From contig NZ_PVXN01000068.1 of the NCBI RefSeq assembly GCF_002995795.1, positions 20,369-84,368 of the forward strand: a stretch of DNA of 64,000 nt. Direction: 5' to 3'. This DNA comes from Clostridium thermopalmarium DSM 5974. GTDB lineage: Bacteria > Bacillota > Clostridia > Clostridiales > Clostridiaceae. How positions within the stretch are numbered: position 1 is the first letter of the stretch; each line of letters begins with the position of its first letter. The position numbers were made by a program, and so were the translations under genes. Below, piece after piece: positions 9,320 through 20,131 of this stretch. The notes under the pieces were generated by a model. That model was not told where the DNA came from. It did not search any database and was given only the letters and a program-made list of their open reading frames with translations.

Positions 9320-10618
9320 ATGTCTAAACATGAAGACATAATAAATCATATAGCATCACTTCAGGTTGGTACAAAAATTTCTGTTAGGAGCATAGCTACA
9401 GAATTAGGAGTTAGTGATGGAACTGCTTATAGAGCTATAAAAGATGCAGAAAATATTGGAATTGTTTCTACTATACCTAGAGTTGGAACTATTAGAATTG
9501 AAAAGGTTGAGAAAAAGAGTATAGAATCCCTAAGTTATGCAGAAGTAGTAAATATAATTGAAGGAACTGTTTTAGGTGGTAGGGATGGTATACATAAAAA
9601 ATTAAATAAGTTCGTTATAGGGGCTATGAAGGTTAACGACGCAAAAAAGTATATGGCCCCAGGATGTTTAGTTATAGTTGGCAATAGGGAAGATATACAG
9701 AAGGTTGCTTTGGAAAATGAGTGCTCTGTTTTAATAACAGGTGGATTTGAATGTAGCGACAGAATTAAAAAACTTGGGGATGAAAAATGTCTTCCTATAA
9801 TATCTACAAGCTATGATACCTTTACAGTGGCTGCTATGATTGATAGAGCCTTATCGGAAAGTTTGATAAAGAAGGATATCATACTTGTTGAAGACATAAT
9901 GGAAACAAAACCAGAATATCTCAAGGCTACTGATAGTGTTGATGAGTTAAAGAGATTAATAGAAGAAACTACCCATGAAAGATATCCTGTTGTAGATGAT
10001 AATATGAATGTAGTTGGAATCGTTACTATAAAGGACTTACCAAGGGGAGAAAATGATAATATTTCCATAAGTAAAATAATGATAAAAAATCCAATAACAG
10101 TAACTGGAAAAACTACTGTAGCATATACAGCTCATGTAATGGGATGGGAAGGAATAGAATTATGTCCTGTAGTAAATGGTAAAAAATTAATAGGAGTTGT
10201 AGGAAGACAAGATGTTATAAAGGCTCTTCAATATGTTTCAAGGCAGCCTCAGGTAGGAGAAACTATAGAAGATTTGATACTTAGAAATTTCCAATATAAG
10301 ATAGAAGACGATACTGTACATTTTTCAGGAAAGATAATACCAGAAATGTTAGACCAGTTAGGTACCGCTTCATGGAGTTCTTTGAACATGTTATTGTCTG
10401 CTGCAGGAATATTGACTTTAAGGCGTAGAAATGGAATAAACATATCTGTAGATAGTGTATTTACATATTTTATGAAGCCGGTACAAATGGATAGTATAAT
10501 TGAAATTGCAACTAGAGTAATTGATATGGGAAGAAGTTTTTGTAAGGTAGATATAGAGATGTATAAGAAAAAGAACCTTATTGCTAAATCTATGATTTCG
10601 GCAAAAATATTAAGATAA
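9320..10618 (+). CDS. YtoI-like regulator: HTH, DRTGG, CBS pair and hotdog domain
   Basis: A four-domain protein of 432 residues. Residues about 1-65 form a winged helix (VGTKISVRSIATELGVSDGTAYRAIKDAEN). Residues about 80-185 resemble a DRTGG domain (VLITGGFECSD, IISTSYDTF). Residues about 190-305 are two CBS motifs, which usually bind adenosine nucleotides. Residues about 315-432 look like a hotdog-fold thioesterase/MaoC-like domain ending in an acyl-CoA-thioesterase-style strand pattern (CKVDIEMYKKKNLIAKSMISAKIL). This matches B. subtilis YtoI, whose function is not established. It sits 9 nt after whiA with weak ribosome binding (AAGGTAGG) and ends the unit. Acting as a nucleotide- or acyl-responsive regulator is inference. 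Confidence 0.82.
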   Translation: MSKHEDIINHIASLQVGTKISVRSIATELGVSDGTAYRAIKDAENIGIVSTIPRVGTIRIEKVEKKSIESLSYAEVVNIIEGTVLGGRDGIHKKLNKFVIGAMKVNDAKKYMAPGCLVIVGNREDIQKVALENECSVLITGGFECSDRIKKLGDEKCLPIISTSYDTFTVAAMIDRALSESLIKKDIILVEDIMETKPEYLKATDSVDELKRLIEETTHERYPVVDDNMNVVGIVTIKDLPRGENDNISISKIMIKNPITVTGKTTVAYTAHVMGWEGIELCPVVNGKKLIGVVGRQDVIKALQYVSRQPQVGETIEDLILRNFQYKIEDDTVHFSGKIIPEMLDQLGTASWSSLNMLLSAAGILTLRRRNGINISVDSVFTYFMKPVQMDSIIEIATRVIDMGRSFCKVDIEMYKKKNLIAKSMISAKILR

Positions 10619-10653
10619 AAAATGAATACAGGAAAATTACTAAAGTATAGAAA

Positions 10654-10701
10654 CCCATGCGTAACTTATTAATTTGGTTAAGCATGGGCTAATTCTTTTT
10701 T
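10654..10701 (+). terminator. Terminator after the whiA/ytoI-like unit
   Basis: CCCATGC (10654-10660) pairs with GCATGGG (10682-10688), extended inward by TAAC/GTTA, and is followed by a T-rich tract at 10694-10701. Confidence 0.8.
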
Positions 10702-10841
10702 ATTTAGAAGTAATTATAAATTTGTTAAACTAGAAATTTTGTAAAATTGATTATTTAAAGCTAAAATACGAGTGTTATTTTAACAATATATTAATAAAAT
10801 AGCTAATATTATGATAAATTAATAATATATAATAAAATTTA

Positions 10842-10870
10842 TTGAAATTTTATTATTAAAATGCTATAAT
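10842..10870 (+). promoter_or_regulatory. Sigma-A-type promoter of asnA
   Basis: TTGAAA (10842-10847), a 17-bp spacer and TATAAT (10865-10870) lie 44 nt before the asnA ATG. The stretch 10702-10841 is very AT-rich and contains nothing else I can identify; no T-box leader is visible. Confidence 0.72.
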
Positions 10871-10913
10871 TTTTGTAAAATAAATACTAGCGTTGAATAA
10901 GGGGGTTTTAAAT

Positions 10914-11933
10914 ATGGAATTATCAAAACATCTTATAATACCAGAAGGATACCATTCAAGTTTAGATTTAAGAAGAACAGAAATAGCTATAAAGAAACTT
11001 AAAGATTATTTTGAAAGAGAGCTTGCATATAAACTTAATCTAACTAGAGTATCGGCACCACTATTTGTAAAAGTTAAAACAGGATTGAATGATGATTTAA
11101 ATGGGGTTGAAAGACCTGTTTCCTTTGATGCTTTAGATATAAAAGATGACCAGATTCAGGTAGTACATTCTCTTGCTAAGTGGAAAAGAATGGCCCTTGC
11201 TAGGTACGGATTCATGCCAGGAGAAGGATTATATACAGATATGAATGCTATAAGAAGAGATGAGACTTTAGACAATTTGCACTCTTTATATGTAGACCAA
11301 TGGGACTGGGAGAAGGTTATTACTAAGGAAGAGAGAAACATAGATAAGCTAAAGTCAGTAGTAGAGGATATATATGAAGTATTCAAGGCTACGGAAGAGT
11401 TTGTTAATTCTAAATATCCAGAGATAGATAAGATTTTACCAGACAAGATAACTTTTATAACAACACAGGAGTTAGAAGATATGTATCCAAACTTGACTCC
11501 AAAGGAAAGAGAAAATGCTATAACAAAGGATAAAGGAGCAGTTTTCTTAATGAAGATAGGAGATACTCTAGCTTCAGGAGAAAAGCATGATGGAAGAGCT
11601 CCAGACTATGATGATTGGAGTTTAAATGGAGATATATTATTCTGGTATCCAGTATTAAACTGTGCTTTGGAATTATCTTCTATGGGAATAAGAGTAGACA
11701 AAGATGCTTTAATATATCAATTAGAAAAAGAAAATTGTATGCATAGGTTGGATTATGAATTTCATAAAATGCTAGTGGAAGGAAAACTTCCATTTACAAT
11801 AGGTGGTGGAATAGGTCAATCAAGAATATGCATGTTCTTCTTAAGAAAGGCTCACATAGGAGAGGTTCAAGCTTCTGCATGGTCAGATGAATTTATTGAG
11901 GAATGCGAAAAATTAGGAGTAAATATCCTATAA
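10914..11933 (+). CDS. asnA: Aspartate--ammonia ligase (asparagine synthetase A)
   Basis: An ATP-dependent synthesis of asparagine from aspartate and ammonia, in the cytosol, by a class II aminoacyl-tRNA-synthetase-like fold. The 339-residue length and family signatures are standard: [16 protein letters not shown] near the start, [30 protein letters not shown] (motif 2 region), [24 protein letters not shown], and the C-terminal [14 protein letters not shown] (motif 3). The frame is open from a TTG at 10893, but AAGGGGGT at 10899-10906 and the conserved [12 protein letters not shown] start favour ATG 10914. It has its own promoter and appears monocistronic, ending just before the metY promoter. 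Confidence 0.97.
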   Translation: MELSKHLIIPEGYHSSLDLRRTEIAIKKLKDYFERELAYKLNLTRVSAPLFVKVKTGLNDDLNGVERPVSFDALDIKDDQIQVVHSLAKWKRMALARYGFMPGEGLYTDMNAIRRDETLDNLHSLYVDQWDWEKVITKEERNIDKLKSVVEDIYEVFKATEEFVNSKYPEIDKILPDKITFITTQELEDMYPNLTPKERENAITKDKGAVFLMKIGDTLASGEKHDGRAPDYDDWSLNGDILFWYPVLNCALELSSMGIRVDKDALIYQLEKENCMHRLDYEFHKMLVEGKLPFTIGGGIGQSRICMFFLRKAHIGEVQASAWSDEFIEECEKLGVNIL

Positions 11934-11939
11934 AGTCTA

Positions 11940-11968
11940 TTGACAAAGTAATAATAATATATTATTAT
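11940..11968 (+). promoter_or_regulatory. Sigma-A-type promoter of the SAM-riboswitch/metY unit
   Basis: TTGACA (11940-11945), exactly 17 bp, then TATTAT (11963-11968), placing the start about 12 nt before the riboswitch. A perfect -35 and correct spacing make this one of the clearest promoters in the window. Confidence 0.78.
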
Positions 11969-11989
11969 ATAAATAATCAAATACGGAAC

Positions 11990-12155
11990 TTCTTATCAAG
12001 AGTGACTGAGGGACTGGCCCTATGACGTCCGGCAACCTGAACAGTAATGTTTAAAGGTGCTAATTCCAGCAGATATTTTTATCTGGAAGATAAGAAACTA
12101 GAGAGACAAAGGTCTTTCTGTAGCTTATCTACAGGAAGACCTTTTAGTTTATCTC
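11990..12155 (+). promoter_or_regulatory. SAM-I riboswitch (S box) with terminator/antiterminator platform
   Basis: The aptamer spans 11990-12096. P1 pairs TTCTTATC (11990-11997) with GATAAGAA (12089-12096). Conserved S-box pieces are CAAGAG, GAGGGACTGGCCCTATGA, CCGGCAACC and GGTGCTAATTCC. Downstream, AAAGGTCTTTCTGTAG (12108-12123) pairs with 12129-12144 to make the terminator, followed by a moderately T-rich tract. The competing antiterminator is also visible. AGATAAG (12088-12094) pairs with CTTATCT (12124-12130) in the terminator loop, and inside it GAGAGAC (12101-12107) pairs with GTCTTTC (12112-12118). SAM binding holds P1 closed, freeing the terminator and switching metY off. Confidence 0.96.
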
Positions 12156-12201
12156 TTTATTGCAAAAGAGAAGGAAGTTCCACTAAAAATACTAATTTTA
12201 A

Positions 12202-13491
<1,290 letters not shown>

Positions 13492-13492
13492 T

Positions 13493-13529
13493 AAAAAGCC
13501 CTGTATTCTTTGGAATACAGGGCTTTTTT
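13493..13529 (+). terminator. Terminator after metY
   Basis: AAAAAGCCCTGTATTC (13493-13508) pairs perfectly with 13513-13528 around a TTTG loop and ends in six T residues. It is symmetrical enough to be bidirectional. Confidence 0.95.
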
Positions 13530-13609
13530 AGTTATAATGTGCCTGTAGTTTTATGTGATATATTATGCTATATTAATTATAATAAAGTCTTTAAATTATG
13601 GGGGGAATT

Positions 13610-15307
13610 ATGAATAAATCAACAGCACAAACGGAACCTGGGGCTCTAAATAAAAGGAGTATAGGCATTACTATAACAATAGTAACAGTTATATTTCTAG
13701 CGCTTTTACTATTTATTATCATGCCAGTACTGTCTTTAAGCTTTATTAGTACTTTAATATTAATTGAAGTGGCTGCATTTTTAATTATGATTATTTTAGT
13801 TATTTTTGATTTTAAGATTAAGAGAGTAATATGGATACCAATAATTGCTTTATTAATTTTATTATTTCAAGTTTTTTCAAGCTTGAGTGTATTTAATGCT
13901 AACAAATATAGGGACATGATAGGTGAGGTAAAGGAGAAGAATTTTTCCTATGAAATGTCTCCTATAGATTTAACTAAGCTTCCTGTTGTAGATAAAGAGC
14001 TTGCTCAGAACCTTGGTGAAAAAAAGCTTGGAGAGCAGGTGGCGTTGGGTAGCCAGGTTAGCCTATCAGAATTTACTGAAATAGATGTTAACGGACAACT
14101 ATACTGGGTAGCACCTCTAGTTCATTCTGGAGTATTTAAGTGGCTATCCAACAGAGAGGGTACTCCGGGGTATATTCAAATAAGTGCGACAAATCCACAG
14201 GATATAAAACTAGTTCAAGAAGTTAATGGTAAGAAAATAAAAATTAAATATCAACCTCAAGCCTTCTTAGGAGATGACCTTCACAGGAAGATATATACTT
14301 CAGGCTTCACAAAGTTTGGATTAACGGATTTTTCCTTTGAACTAGATGACGAAGGGAAGCCTTATTGGGTAGTTACAGAGTATAATAATTCTATTGGAAT
14401 AAGCGGTTCTAAAGTTAATGGAGTTATTATTGTTGATGCGCAGACTGGTGAGACAAAAGAATATGACACGAATAGCATTCCAAAATGGGTGGATATAGTT
14501 ATTCCAGCAGACTTTGCAATCAAAGAGCTAAACGATTGGGGAAAGTTTGTTCACGGCTGGTGGAATCCGTCAGATAAGGATAAACTTCAAGCTACAGAAG
14601 GATATAATATGATCTATAACAACGGTAACTGTTATTATTACACAGGGCTAACTTCTTCGGGTGAAGATGAATCCACAGTAGGTTTTATTTTGATTGATTC
14701 AAGGACTAAGGAGACAACTTTATATAAAATTTCAGGAAGCCAAGAGACAGCAGCAATGGCTTCGGCAGAAGGAAAGATTCAGAACTTAGGATATACTTCT
14801 AACTTCCCTATATTAATTAATGTTGAAAATGAAGCCACTTATTTTATGCCCTTAAAGGATAAGAAAGGGTTAATCAAGCTATATGCTATGGTTAATGTTA
14901 AGGATTATAGTATAGTTGGAACTGGAGAGTCTTTAAGTAAAACTAAGTCTAACTACTTAAAGTACCTTAAAGATCGTGGCGATTGGCAGGGGTTAGAAAA
15001 AAGTGGTGAAAAGATAATTGAGAAAGGGACAGTTTTAAGAATTGCTTCATCTTTTATTGAAGATACAACTTACTATTATATAATTTTAAAAGAAAAGCAA
15101 GATAAGATATTTCTAACTTCTTTAAGTATGTCCAACGAGCTTCCCTTAACTAAAGAAGGGGATTCAGTTGAGATTACTTACAATAAGAATTCAAATTCTA
15201 GCATAGACCTTATAAACTTTGATAATCTTCAATTCACTCAAACCAAAGGAATAAGTGAAGAAAAGATTATTGAAGAAAAGGAAGTTCTAGAAGAAATAAA
15301 TGAATAA
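13610..15307 (+). CDS. Uncharacterised membrane-anchored protein with large extracytoplasmic region
   Basis: I do not recognise a characterised family. The 565-residue protein starts with a short polar tail, three hydrophobic helices (about 17-38, 41-64, 70-92) and then about 470 mostly hydrophilic residues. The odd number of helices would place this part outside the cell. Within it, similar blocks recur (GQLYWVAPL, GKPYWVVTEYNN, NGNCYYYTGL, EATYFMPL), each followed by a V-x-x-x-D-x-x-T-x-E-type segment such as GVIIVDAQTGETKEY and GFILIDSRTKETTLY. This suggests tandem beta-structured repeats resembling PepSY or propeller-like modules. ATG 13610 follows GGGGGG (13600-13605); an upstream in-frame ATG at 13598 overlaps that site. 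It stands alone between metY and dnaE. Confidence 0.7.
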   Translation: MNKSTAQTEPGALNKRSIGITITIVTVIFLALLLFIIMPVLSLSFISTLILIEVAAFLIMIILVIFDFKIKRVIWIPIIALLILLFQVFSSLSVFNANKYRDMIGEVKEKNFSYEMSPIDLTKLPVVDKELAQNLGEKKLGEQVALGSQVSLSEFTEIDVNGQLYWVAPLVHSGVFKWLSNREGTPGYIQISATNPQDIKLVQEVNGKKIKIKYQPQAFLGDDLHRKIYTSGFTKFGLTDFSFELDDEGKPYWVVTEYNNSIGISGSKVNGVIIVDAQTGETKEYDTNSIPKWVDIVIPADFAIKELNDWGKFVHGWWNPSDKDKLQATEGYNMIYNNGNCYYYTGLTSSGEDESTVGFILIDSRTKETTLYKISGSQETAAMASAEGKIQNLGYTSNFPILINVENEATYFMPLKDKKGLIKLYAMVNVKDYSIVGTGESLSKTKSNYLKYLKDRGDWQGLEKSGEKIIEKGTVLRIASSFIEDTTYYYIILKEKQDKIFLTSLSMSNELPLTKEGDSVEITYNKNSNSSIDLINFDNLQFTQTKGISEEKIIEEKEVLEEINE

Positions 15308-15385
15308 AATCAATAGCGGGTACTAAACCTATCCTAGTTTGGTTATTATAGGTAGTAGCGATAATTGAGGAAGGGAGAAAAATGA

Positions 15386-18300
15386 TTGGAAATTAAAGAA
15401 TTTGTCCACCTTCATACCCATACTGAATATAGTCTTCTTGATGGTTCCGGGAAAATAGGAAAGATGATTGCTAGAGCAAAGGAACTTGGAATGAAAAGCC
15501 TAGCCATAACGGATCATGGGGCTATGTTTGGATGTGTTGAATTTTATAAAAGAGCAAAGGAAGAAGGAATAAAACCTATAATTGGTTGTGAAATTTATGT
15601 AGCTGCAAAATCAATGTATATTAAGAGAAATGATAGTGAAAATAGAACTCACCATTTAGTTCTTTTGGTGAAGAATGAAACCGGATATAAAAATCTTATG
15701 AAAATAGTTTCTAAGGCTGCCATAGACGGATTTTATTACAAACCTAGGGTTGATCATGAATATTTAAAAGAGCATAGCGAAGGACTTATAGCTCTTAGTG
15801 CTTGTCTTGCTGGAGAAGTTTCTAGTAATTTACTTAATGGTAATATGCAAAAGGCAAGAGAAGCAGCTTTATTTTATAAGGACACATTTAAGGATGGATT
15901 TTATTTGGAGCTTCAGTATCATGGTATGGACGAACAGCTAAGAGTTAATGATATGCTAATAAGCTTATCAAAAGAGTTAGATATTCCTTTAGTTGCTACA
16001 AATGATGTCCACTATATAAAAAAGGAAGATACCAGAACCCACGATATTTTATTATGTATTCAAACAGGTAAGACTTTAGATGATGAAAATAGAATGAAAT
16101 ATGAACCAGAGCAGTTTTATCTAAGGTCTCAAGAAGAAATGTATGAAATATTTTCTTATGTGCCAGAGGCTTTAGAGAATACAGTTAAGATTGCAGAAGA
16201 ATGTAACTTTGATTATGTGTTTCACGAATCAAAATTACCTAACTTCCCATTAGAAGAAGGTATAGATCATTTTGAATACATGAAGAAATTGTGTTACAAA
16301 GGCCTTGAAGAGAGATACACAGAAATAACAGATGAATTGAAAGAAAGACTTGAGTACGAACTTAAGATCATAAAACAAATGGGATATGTGGATTACTTTC
16401 TAATTGTTTGGGATTTCTTTAGATTTTGTTTAGAAAAAGGAATAATGACAGGGCCAGGTAGAGGATCTGCAGCAGGGTCGCTTGTAGCTTATACCTTGGG
16501 GATTACAAAAATTGACCCAATTAAGTATAGCTTGATATTTGAGAGATTTTTAAATCCGGAGAGGGTGTCTATGCCGGATATAGATTCTGACTTTTGCTAC
16601 GAAAGAAGACAGGAAGTTATTGATTATGTAGTTGAAAAATACGGTAAAGATAATGTATCTCAAATAATTACCTTCGGAACAATGGCTCCAAGAGCTTGTA
16701 TTAGAGATGTAGGAAGAGCTATGAACTATTCATATGCTGAAGTTGATAGAATTGCAAAAATGATTCCAACAGTTCTTGGAATAACCATAGATAAAGCACT
16801 AGAAATGAATCCTGAGCTAAAAGAAATTTATGAGACTGATGAAAGGGTCAAGGATTTAATAGATGTGGCTCGGGATTTAGAAGGATTGCCAAGGCATACT
16901 TCAACCCATGCAGCAGGTGTGGTTATAGCATCTCAGCCTTTGGTAAATTATGTACCGTTAGCTAAAAACGAAGATGCTATAGTAACTCAATTTACCATGG
17001 GAACTTTAGAGGAACTAGGATTGTTAAAAATGGATTTCCTCGGATTAAGAACTCTTACAGTAATTAGGGATGCCATAGAGCTTATACGAGAAAATACAGG
17101 TACTGTAATTGATTTAGATAAACTAGACTTTAATGATAAAAACGTATATGACATGATTGGAAAAGGCAAAACTGTAGGTATATTTCAGCTAGAATCTGCT
17201 GGAATGACTAGTTTTATGAAGGAACTTAAACCAGAGAGCTTAGAGGATATTATAGCTGGAATAAGTCTTTATAGACCTGGCCCTATGGCTGAAATTCCAA
17301 GATATATTAGAAATAAGAATAATCCAGATGAAGTTCAATACGAAACTCCTGAGCTGGAAGAGATATTAAATGTTACTTATGGAGTAATGGTTTATCAGGA
17401 ACAGGTTATGGAGATAGTTAGAAAGCTAGCAGGATATTCTATGGGTAGAAGTGATCTTGTACGTCGTGCTATGTCTAAGAAAAAACACAAGGTTATGGAA
17501 GAGGAAAGAAAAAACTTTATTTATGGAATTGTAGATGAAAATGGAAATATAGAGGTACCAGGATGTTTAAGAAACGGAATAAGCGAAGAAACTGCAAACA
17601 AGATATTTGATCAAATGATGGATTTTGCAAGTTATGCATTTAATAAATCACATGCTGCAGCTTATGCGGTAGTAGCCTATTATACAGCTTATTTGGTTCA
17701 TTACTATCCGATAGAATATATGGCAGCTATGTTAAACAGCGTAAGAGGTAATAGTGATAAGGTTGCAGTGTATGTTAGAGCTGCAAAAGATATGCAGATG
17801 GAAGTAATGCCACCAGATATAAATAAAAGTTTCGGAAAATTTACTGTCCAAGATGGGAAAATACGCTTTGGTCTTGCAGCTATAAAAAATGTCGGAGAAA
17901 ACCCAATAGAGAGCATAATAAAAGCAAGAGAAGAAAAAGGAGAATTTACTTCTTTTGTAGACTTTTGCAATAAAGTTGACTTTGGAAAAGTAAACAAGAG
18001 GATGGTAGAAAGTTTAATTAAGTCTGGGGCATTTGATTGCTTTGGGGTCTATCGTTCCCAGCTTTTAGCGGTTTACGAAAAAGTTATAGATTCTGTATTA
18101 AATCAAAGAAGAAAAAATATAGAAGGTCAAATGAGTTTATTTAGCAGTCTTAGTGAGGAATTTAAAGAGATAGAAATAAAATATCCTAATATAAATGAGT
18201 TTGATAAAAAATATAAGCTTTCTATGGAAAAAGAAATGACAGGGATTTATCTAACAGGGCATCCACTAGAAGATTATGAAGAACTCATAAAAAATCGAAC

Positions 18301-18889
18301 CAGTACAAGAACTATAGATATTTTAGGTGGAGAAGCCTTAGAAGAAGATATTTTAGATGAAGCCTCAAAGCAGATAGAAAATGAAAATTCCGTAGTTAAA
18401 GATGGAGAGAGAGTAATTATAGGTGGCCTTATAACAGAGGTGTCCAGAAAGATAACGAAAAATAATACTATGATGGCTTTTATCCAACTAGAAGATCTAT
18501 ATAGTTCCATAGAAGTTATTGTTTTTCCTAAGATATTATCTAGCTTTAATGCTTTAATACAAGAAGATGAAATAGTGCTTATAAAAGGCAGAGTAAGCAA
18601 AAGAGAAGATGAGGAACCAAAGGTACTTTGTGATGCGGTTGAAAAGCTCGTTAAGGTTTCAACTGAAAAATTATATATACAGATTAACAACAATGGAGAA
18701 GTTAAAGATGCTATGAATGATTTTAAATCCATATCCAAATCAAATCCTGGAAATATTCCTATATATATATGCACGAGAGAGGAAAAGAAAAAATACTTAG
18801 TATCAAGAGAATATTGGATAAAAGAAAATGAAGAAGTAATGGAATTTTTAAAGTCGAAATATGGTAGAGAGAATGTGAAACTCATTTAA
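15386..18889 (+). CDS. dnaE: DNA polymerase III subunit alpha (DnaE)
   Basis: A replicative or lagging-strand polymerase of family C, 1167 residues. An N-terminal PHP domain (FVHLHTHTEYSLLDGSGKIG) is followed by the palm. The catalytic aspartates sit in PDIDSDF (about Asp398 and Asp400), with a third in LLKMDFLGLRTL (about Asp550). Next are the fingers (YQEQVMEIVRKLAGYSMGRSD), helix-hairpin-helix segments, and an OB fold near 1015-1070 (VIIGGLITEVSRKITKNN). There is no exonuclease insertion, so it is the DnaE rather than the PolC type. The start is TTG 15386, with GAAGGGAGA 7 nt upstream; the nearby ATG at 15382 is out of frame and stops at once. The 78-nt leader contains a small dyad (ACCTAT 15327-15332 / ATAGGT 15348-15353). 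Confidence 0.97.
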   Translation: MEIKEFVHLHTHTEYSLLDGSGKIGKMIARAKELGMKSLAITDHGAMFGCVEFYKRAKEEGIKPIIGCEIYVAAKSMYIKRNDSENRTHHLVLLVKNETGYKNLMKIVSKAAIDGFYYKPRVDHEYLKEHSEGLIALSACLAGEVSSNLLNGNMQKAREAALFYKDTFKDGFYLELQYHGMDEQLRVNDMLISLSKELDIPLVATNDVHYIKKEDTRTHDILLCIQTGKTLDDENRMKYEPEQFYLRSQEEMYEIFSYVPEALENTVKIAEECNFDYVFHESKLPNFPLEEGIDHFEYMKKLCYKGLEERYTEITDELKERLEYELKIIKQMGYVDYFLIVWDFFRFCLEKGIMTGPGRGSAAGSLVAYTLGITKIDPIKYSLIFERFLNPERVSMPDIDSDFCYERRQEVIDYVVEKYGKDNVSQIITFGTMAPRACIRDVGRAMNYSYAEVDRIAKMIPTVLGITIDKALEMNPELKEIYETDERVKDLIDVARDLEGLPRHTSTHAAGVVIASQPLVNYVPLAKNEDAIVTQFTMGTLEELGLLKMDFLGLRTLTVIRDAIELIRENTGTVIDLDKLDFNDKNVYDMIGKGKTVGIFQLESAGMTSFMKELKPESLEDIIAGISLYRPGPMAEIPRYIRNKNNPDEVQYETPELEEILNVTYGVMVYQEQVMEIVRKLAGYSMGRSDLVRRAMSKKKHKVMEEERKNFIYGIVDENGNIEVPGCLRNGISEETANKIFDQMMDFASYAFNKSHAAAYAVVAYYTAYLVHYYPIEYMAAMLNSVRGNSDKVAVYVRAAKDMQMEVMPPDINKSFGKFTVQDGKIRFGLAAIKNVGENPIESIIKAREEKGEFTSFVDFCNKVDFGKVNKRMVESLIKSGAFDCFGVYRSQLLAVYEKVIDSVLNQRRKNIEGQMSLFSSLSEEFKEIEIKYPNINEFDKKYKLSMEKEMTGIYLTGHPLEDYEELIKNRTSTRTIDILGGEALEEDILDEASKQIENENSVVKDGERVIIGGLITEVSRKITKNNTMMAFIQLEDLYSSIEVIVFPKILSSFNALIQEDEIVLIKGRVSKREDEEPKVLCDAVEKLVKVSTEKLYIQINNNGEVKDAMNDFKSISKSNPGNIPIYICTREEKKKYLVSREYWIKENEEVMEFLKSKYGRENVKLI

Positions 18890-18920
18890 GCTATGCCCAA
18901 AACATAGCTTTTTCTTTTTT
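18888..18920 (+). terminator. Terminator overlapping the dnaE stop
   Basis: AAGCTATG (18888-18895) pairs with CATAGCTT (18903-18910), followed by T-rich sequence. The stem begins inside the dnaE stop codon. The 18921-19133 spacer before pfkA is AT-rich; I see no clear promoter in it. Confidence 0.75.
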
Positions 18921-19133
18921 ATATTTTTTTATAAATAGTATATTTATTTCGGAGGTAAACAAAAATATTATAGAGGAATAAATTAAATGAGATTTATAAC
19001 TTTTTTTTAAATTTTAAATGCAAAATTGCGAATAAAATGATATACTATGTTTAGTTGAAAATGATATTAAAATGGTTAGTTCACATGTAGTATGGGATGA
19101 AATAAGTCCCGGTGATTTTGGGAGGTATTGAAT

Positions 19134-20093
19134 ATGAGAACAATTGCTGTTTTAACAAGTGGTGGAGACGCACCAGGAATGAATGCTGCTATAAGATCAG
19201 TTGTAAGAACTGGCCTAGATAAAGGCCTTAAAGTCATGGGGATTCAAAGGGGATACAGTGGTTTAATTAATGGGGAAATTTTTGAAATGGGACGACACAG
19301 TGTGTCAGATATAATACATAGAGGCGGGACAATTTTAAGAACTGCTCGTAGTGAAGAGTTTAAAACAGAACAGGGAAGAGCTAAAGCTGCTAATATACTA
19401 AAAGCCTTTGGAATAGATGGACTTGTAGTCATAGGTGGGGATGGTTCTTTTCAAGGTGCTAGATTATTATCAAAATTAGGAATATCAACTATAGGAATAC
19501 CAGGAACTATAGATAATGACTTAGCTTACACAGATTATACAATAGGTTTTGATACAGCAATGAATACAGTTTTAGATGCAATAAATAAATTAAGAGATAC
19601 ATCTTCTTCTCATGAGAGAGTTAGTATAGTTGAAGTAATGGGAAGAAATTGTGGAGACTTAGCTCTTTATTCAGGAGTTGCAGGAGGAGCTGAAAGTGTT
19701 ATAGTACCAGAAAAGGGATTTGATGAAGATGAGTTATGCAAAATAATATTAGAAGGAAAGTTAAGAGGTAAAATGCATAACCTAGTTATTTTAGCTGAAG
19801 GAGTAGGCGGGGCTGAAAAGTTAGCTAAAAAGGTTGAAGAAGTTACTGGTATTGAAACAAGAGCAACTATTTTAGGACATATTCAAAGAGGTGGAAGTCC
19901 TTCAGCCTTTGATAGAATCTTAGCATCAAGACTAGGGGCTAAGGCTGTAGAATTATTATTAGAAGGAAAATCATCAAGAGTTGTTGGAATACGCGGAAAT
20001 AAAATAGTAGATGATGACATAGAAGAAGCTTTGGCTATGGAAAGAAAGTTTGATGATGAATTGTATAATATATCTAAAATATTATCTTACTAA
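19134..20093 (+). CDS. pfkA: ATP-dependent 6-phosphofructokinase
   Basis: Phosphorylates fructose-6-phosphate in glycolysis. At 319 residues it is the bacterial allosteric ATP-PFK. Visible motifs are the N-terminal [25 protein letters not shown] (the GGDGS signature of ATP-dependent enzymes), [20 protein letters not shown] with the catalytic Asp of [20 protein letters not shown], and [15 protein letters not shown]. The effector-site arginines appear conserved. The frame is open from TTG 19128, but GGGAGGT (19120-19125) spaces better to ATG 19134. It is 38 nt upstream of pyk, the common pfkA-pyk glycolytic pair. Confidence 0.97.
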   Translation: MRTIAVLTSGGDAPGMNAAIRSVVRTGLDKGLKVMGIQRGYSGLINGEIFEMGRHSVSDIIHRGGTILRTARSEEFKTEQGRAKAANILKAFGIDGLVVIGGDGSFQGARLLSKLGISTIGIPGTIDNDLAYTDYTIGFDTAMNTVLDAINKLRDTSSSHERVSIVEVMGRNCGDLALYSGVAGGAESVIVPEKGFDEDELCKIILEGKLRGKMHNLVILAEGVGGAEKLAKKVEEVTGIETRATILGHIQRGGSPSAFDRILASRLGAKAVELLLEGKSSRVVGIRGNKIVDDDIEEALAMERKFDDELYNISKILSY

Positions 20094-20131
20094 AAATAAA
20101 CTTATAAAAATTAAAGGGGAGTAAACACATT

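Noticed and set aside
10702..10913. T-box leader for asnA
   Set aside because: Some asnA genes have one, but the promoter here leaves only about 40 nt of leader and no T-box sequence is visible.
18274..18885. 203-codon minus-strand frame inside dnaE
   Set aside because: Antisense shadow of a fully conserved polymerase gene, with low-complexity Ser/Leu composition and no start signals.
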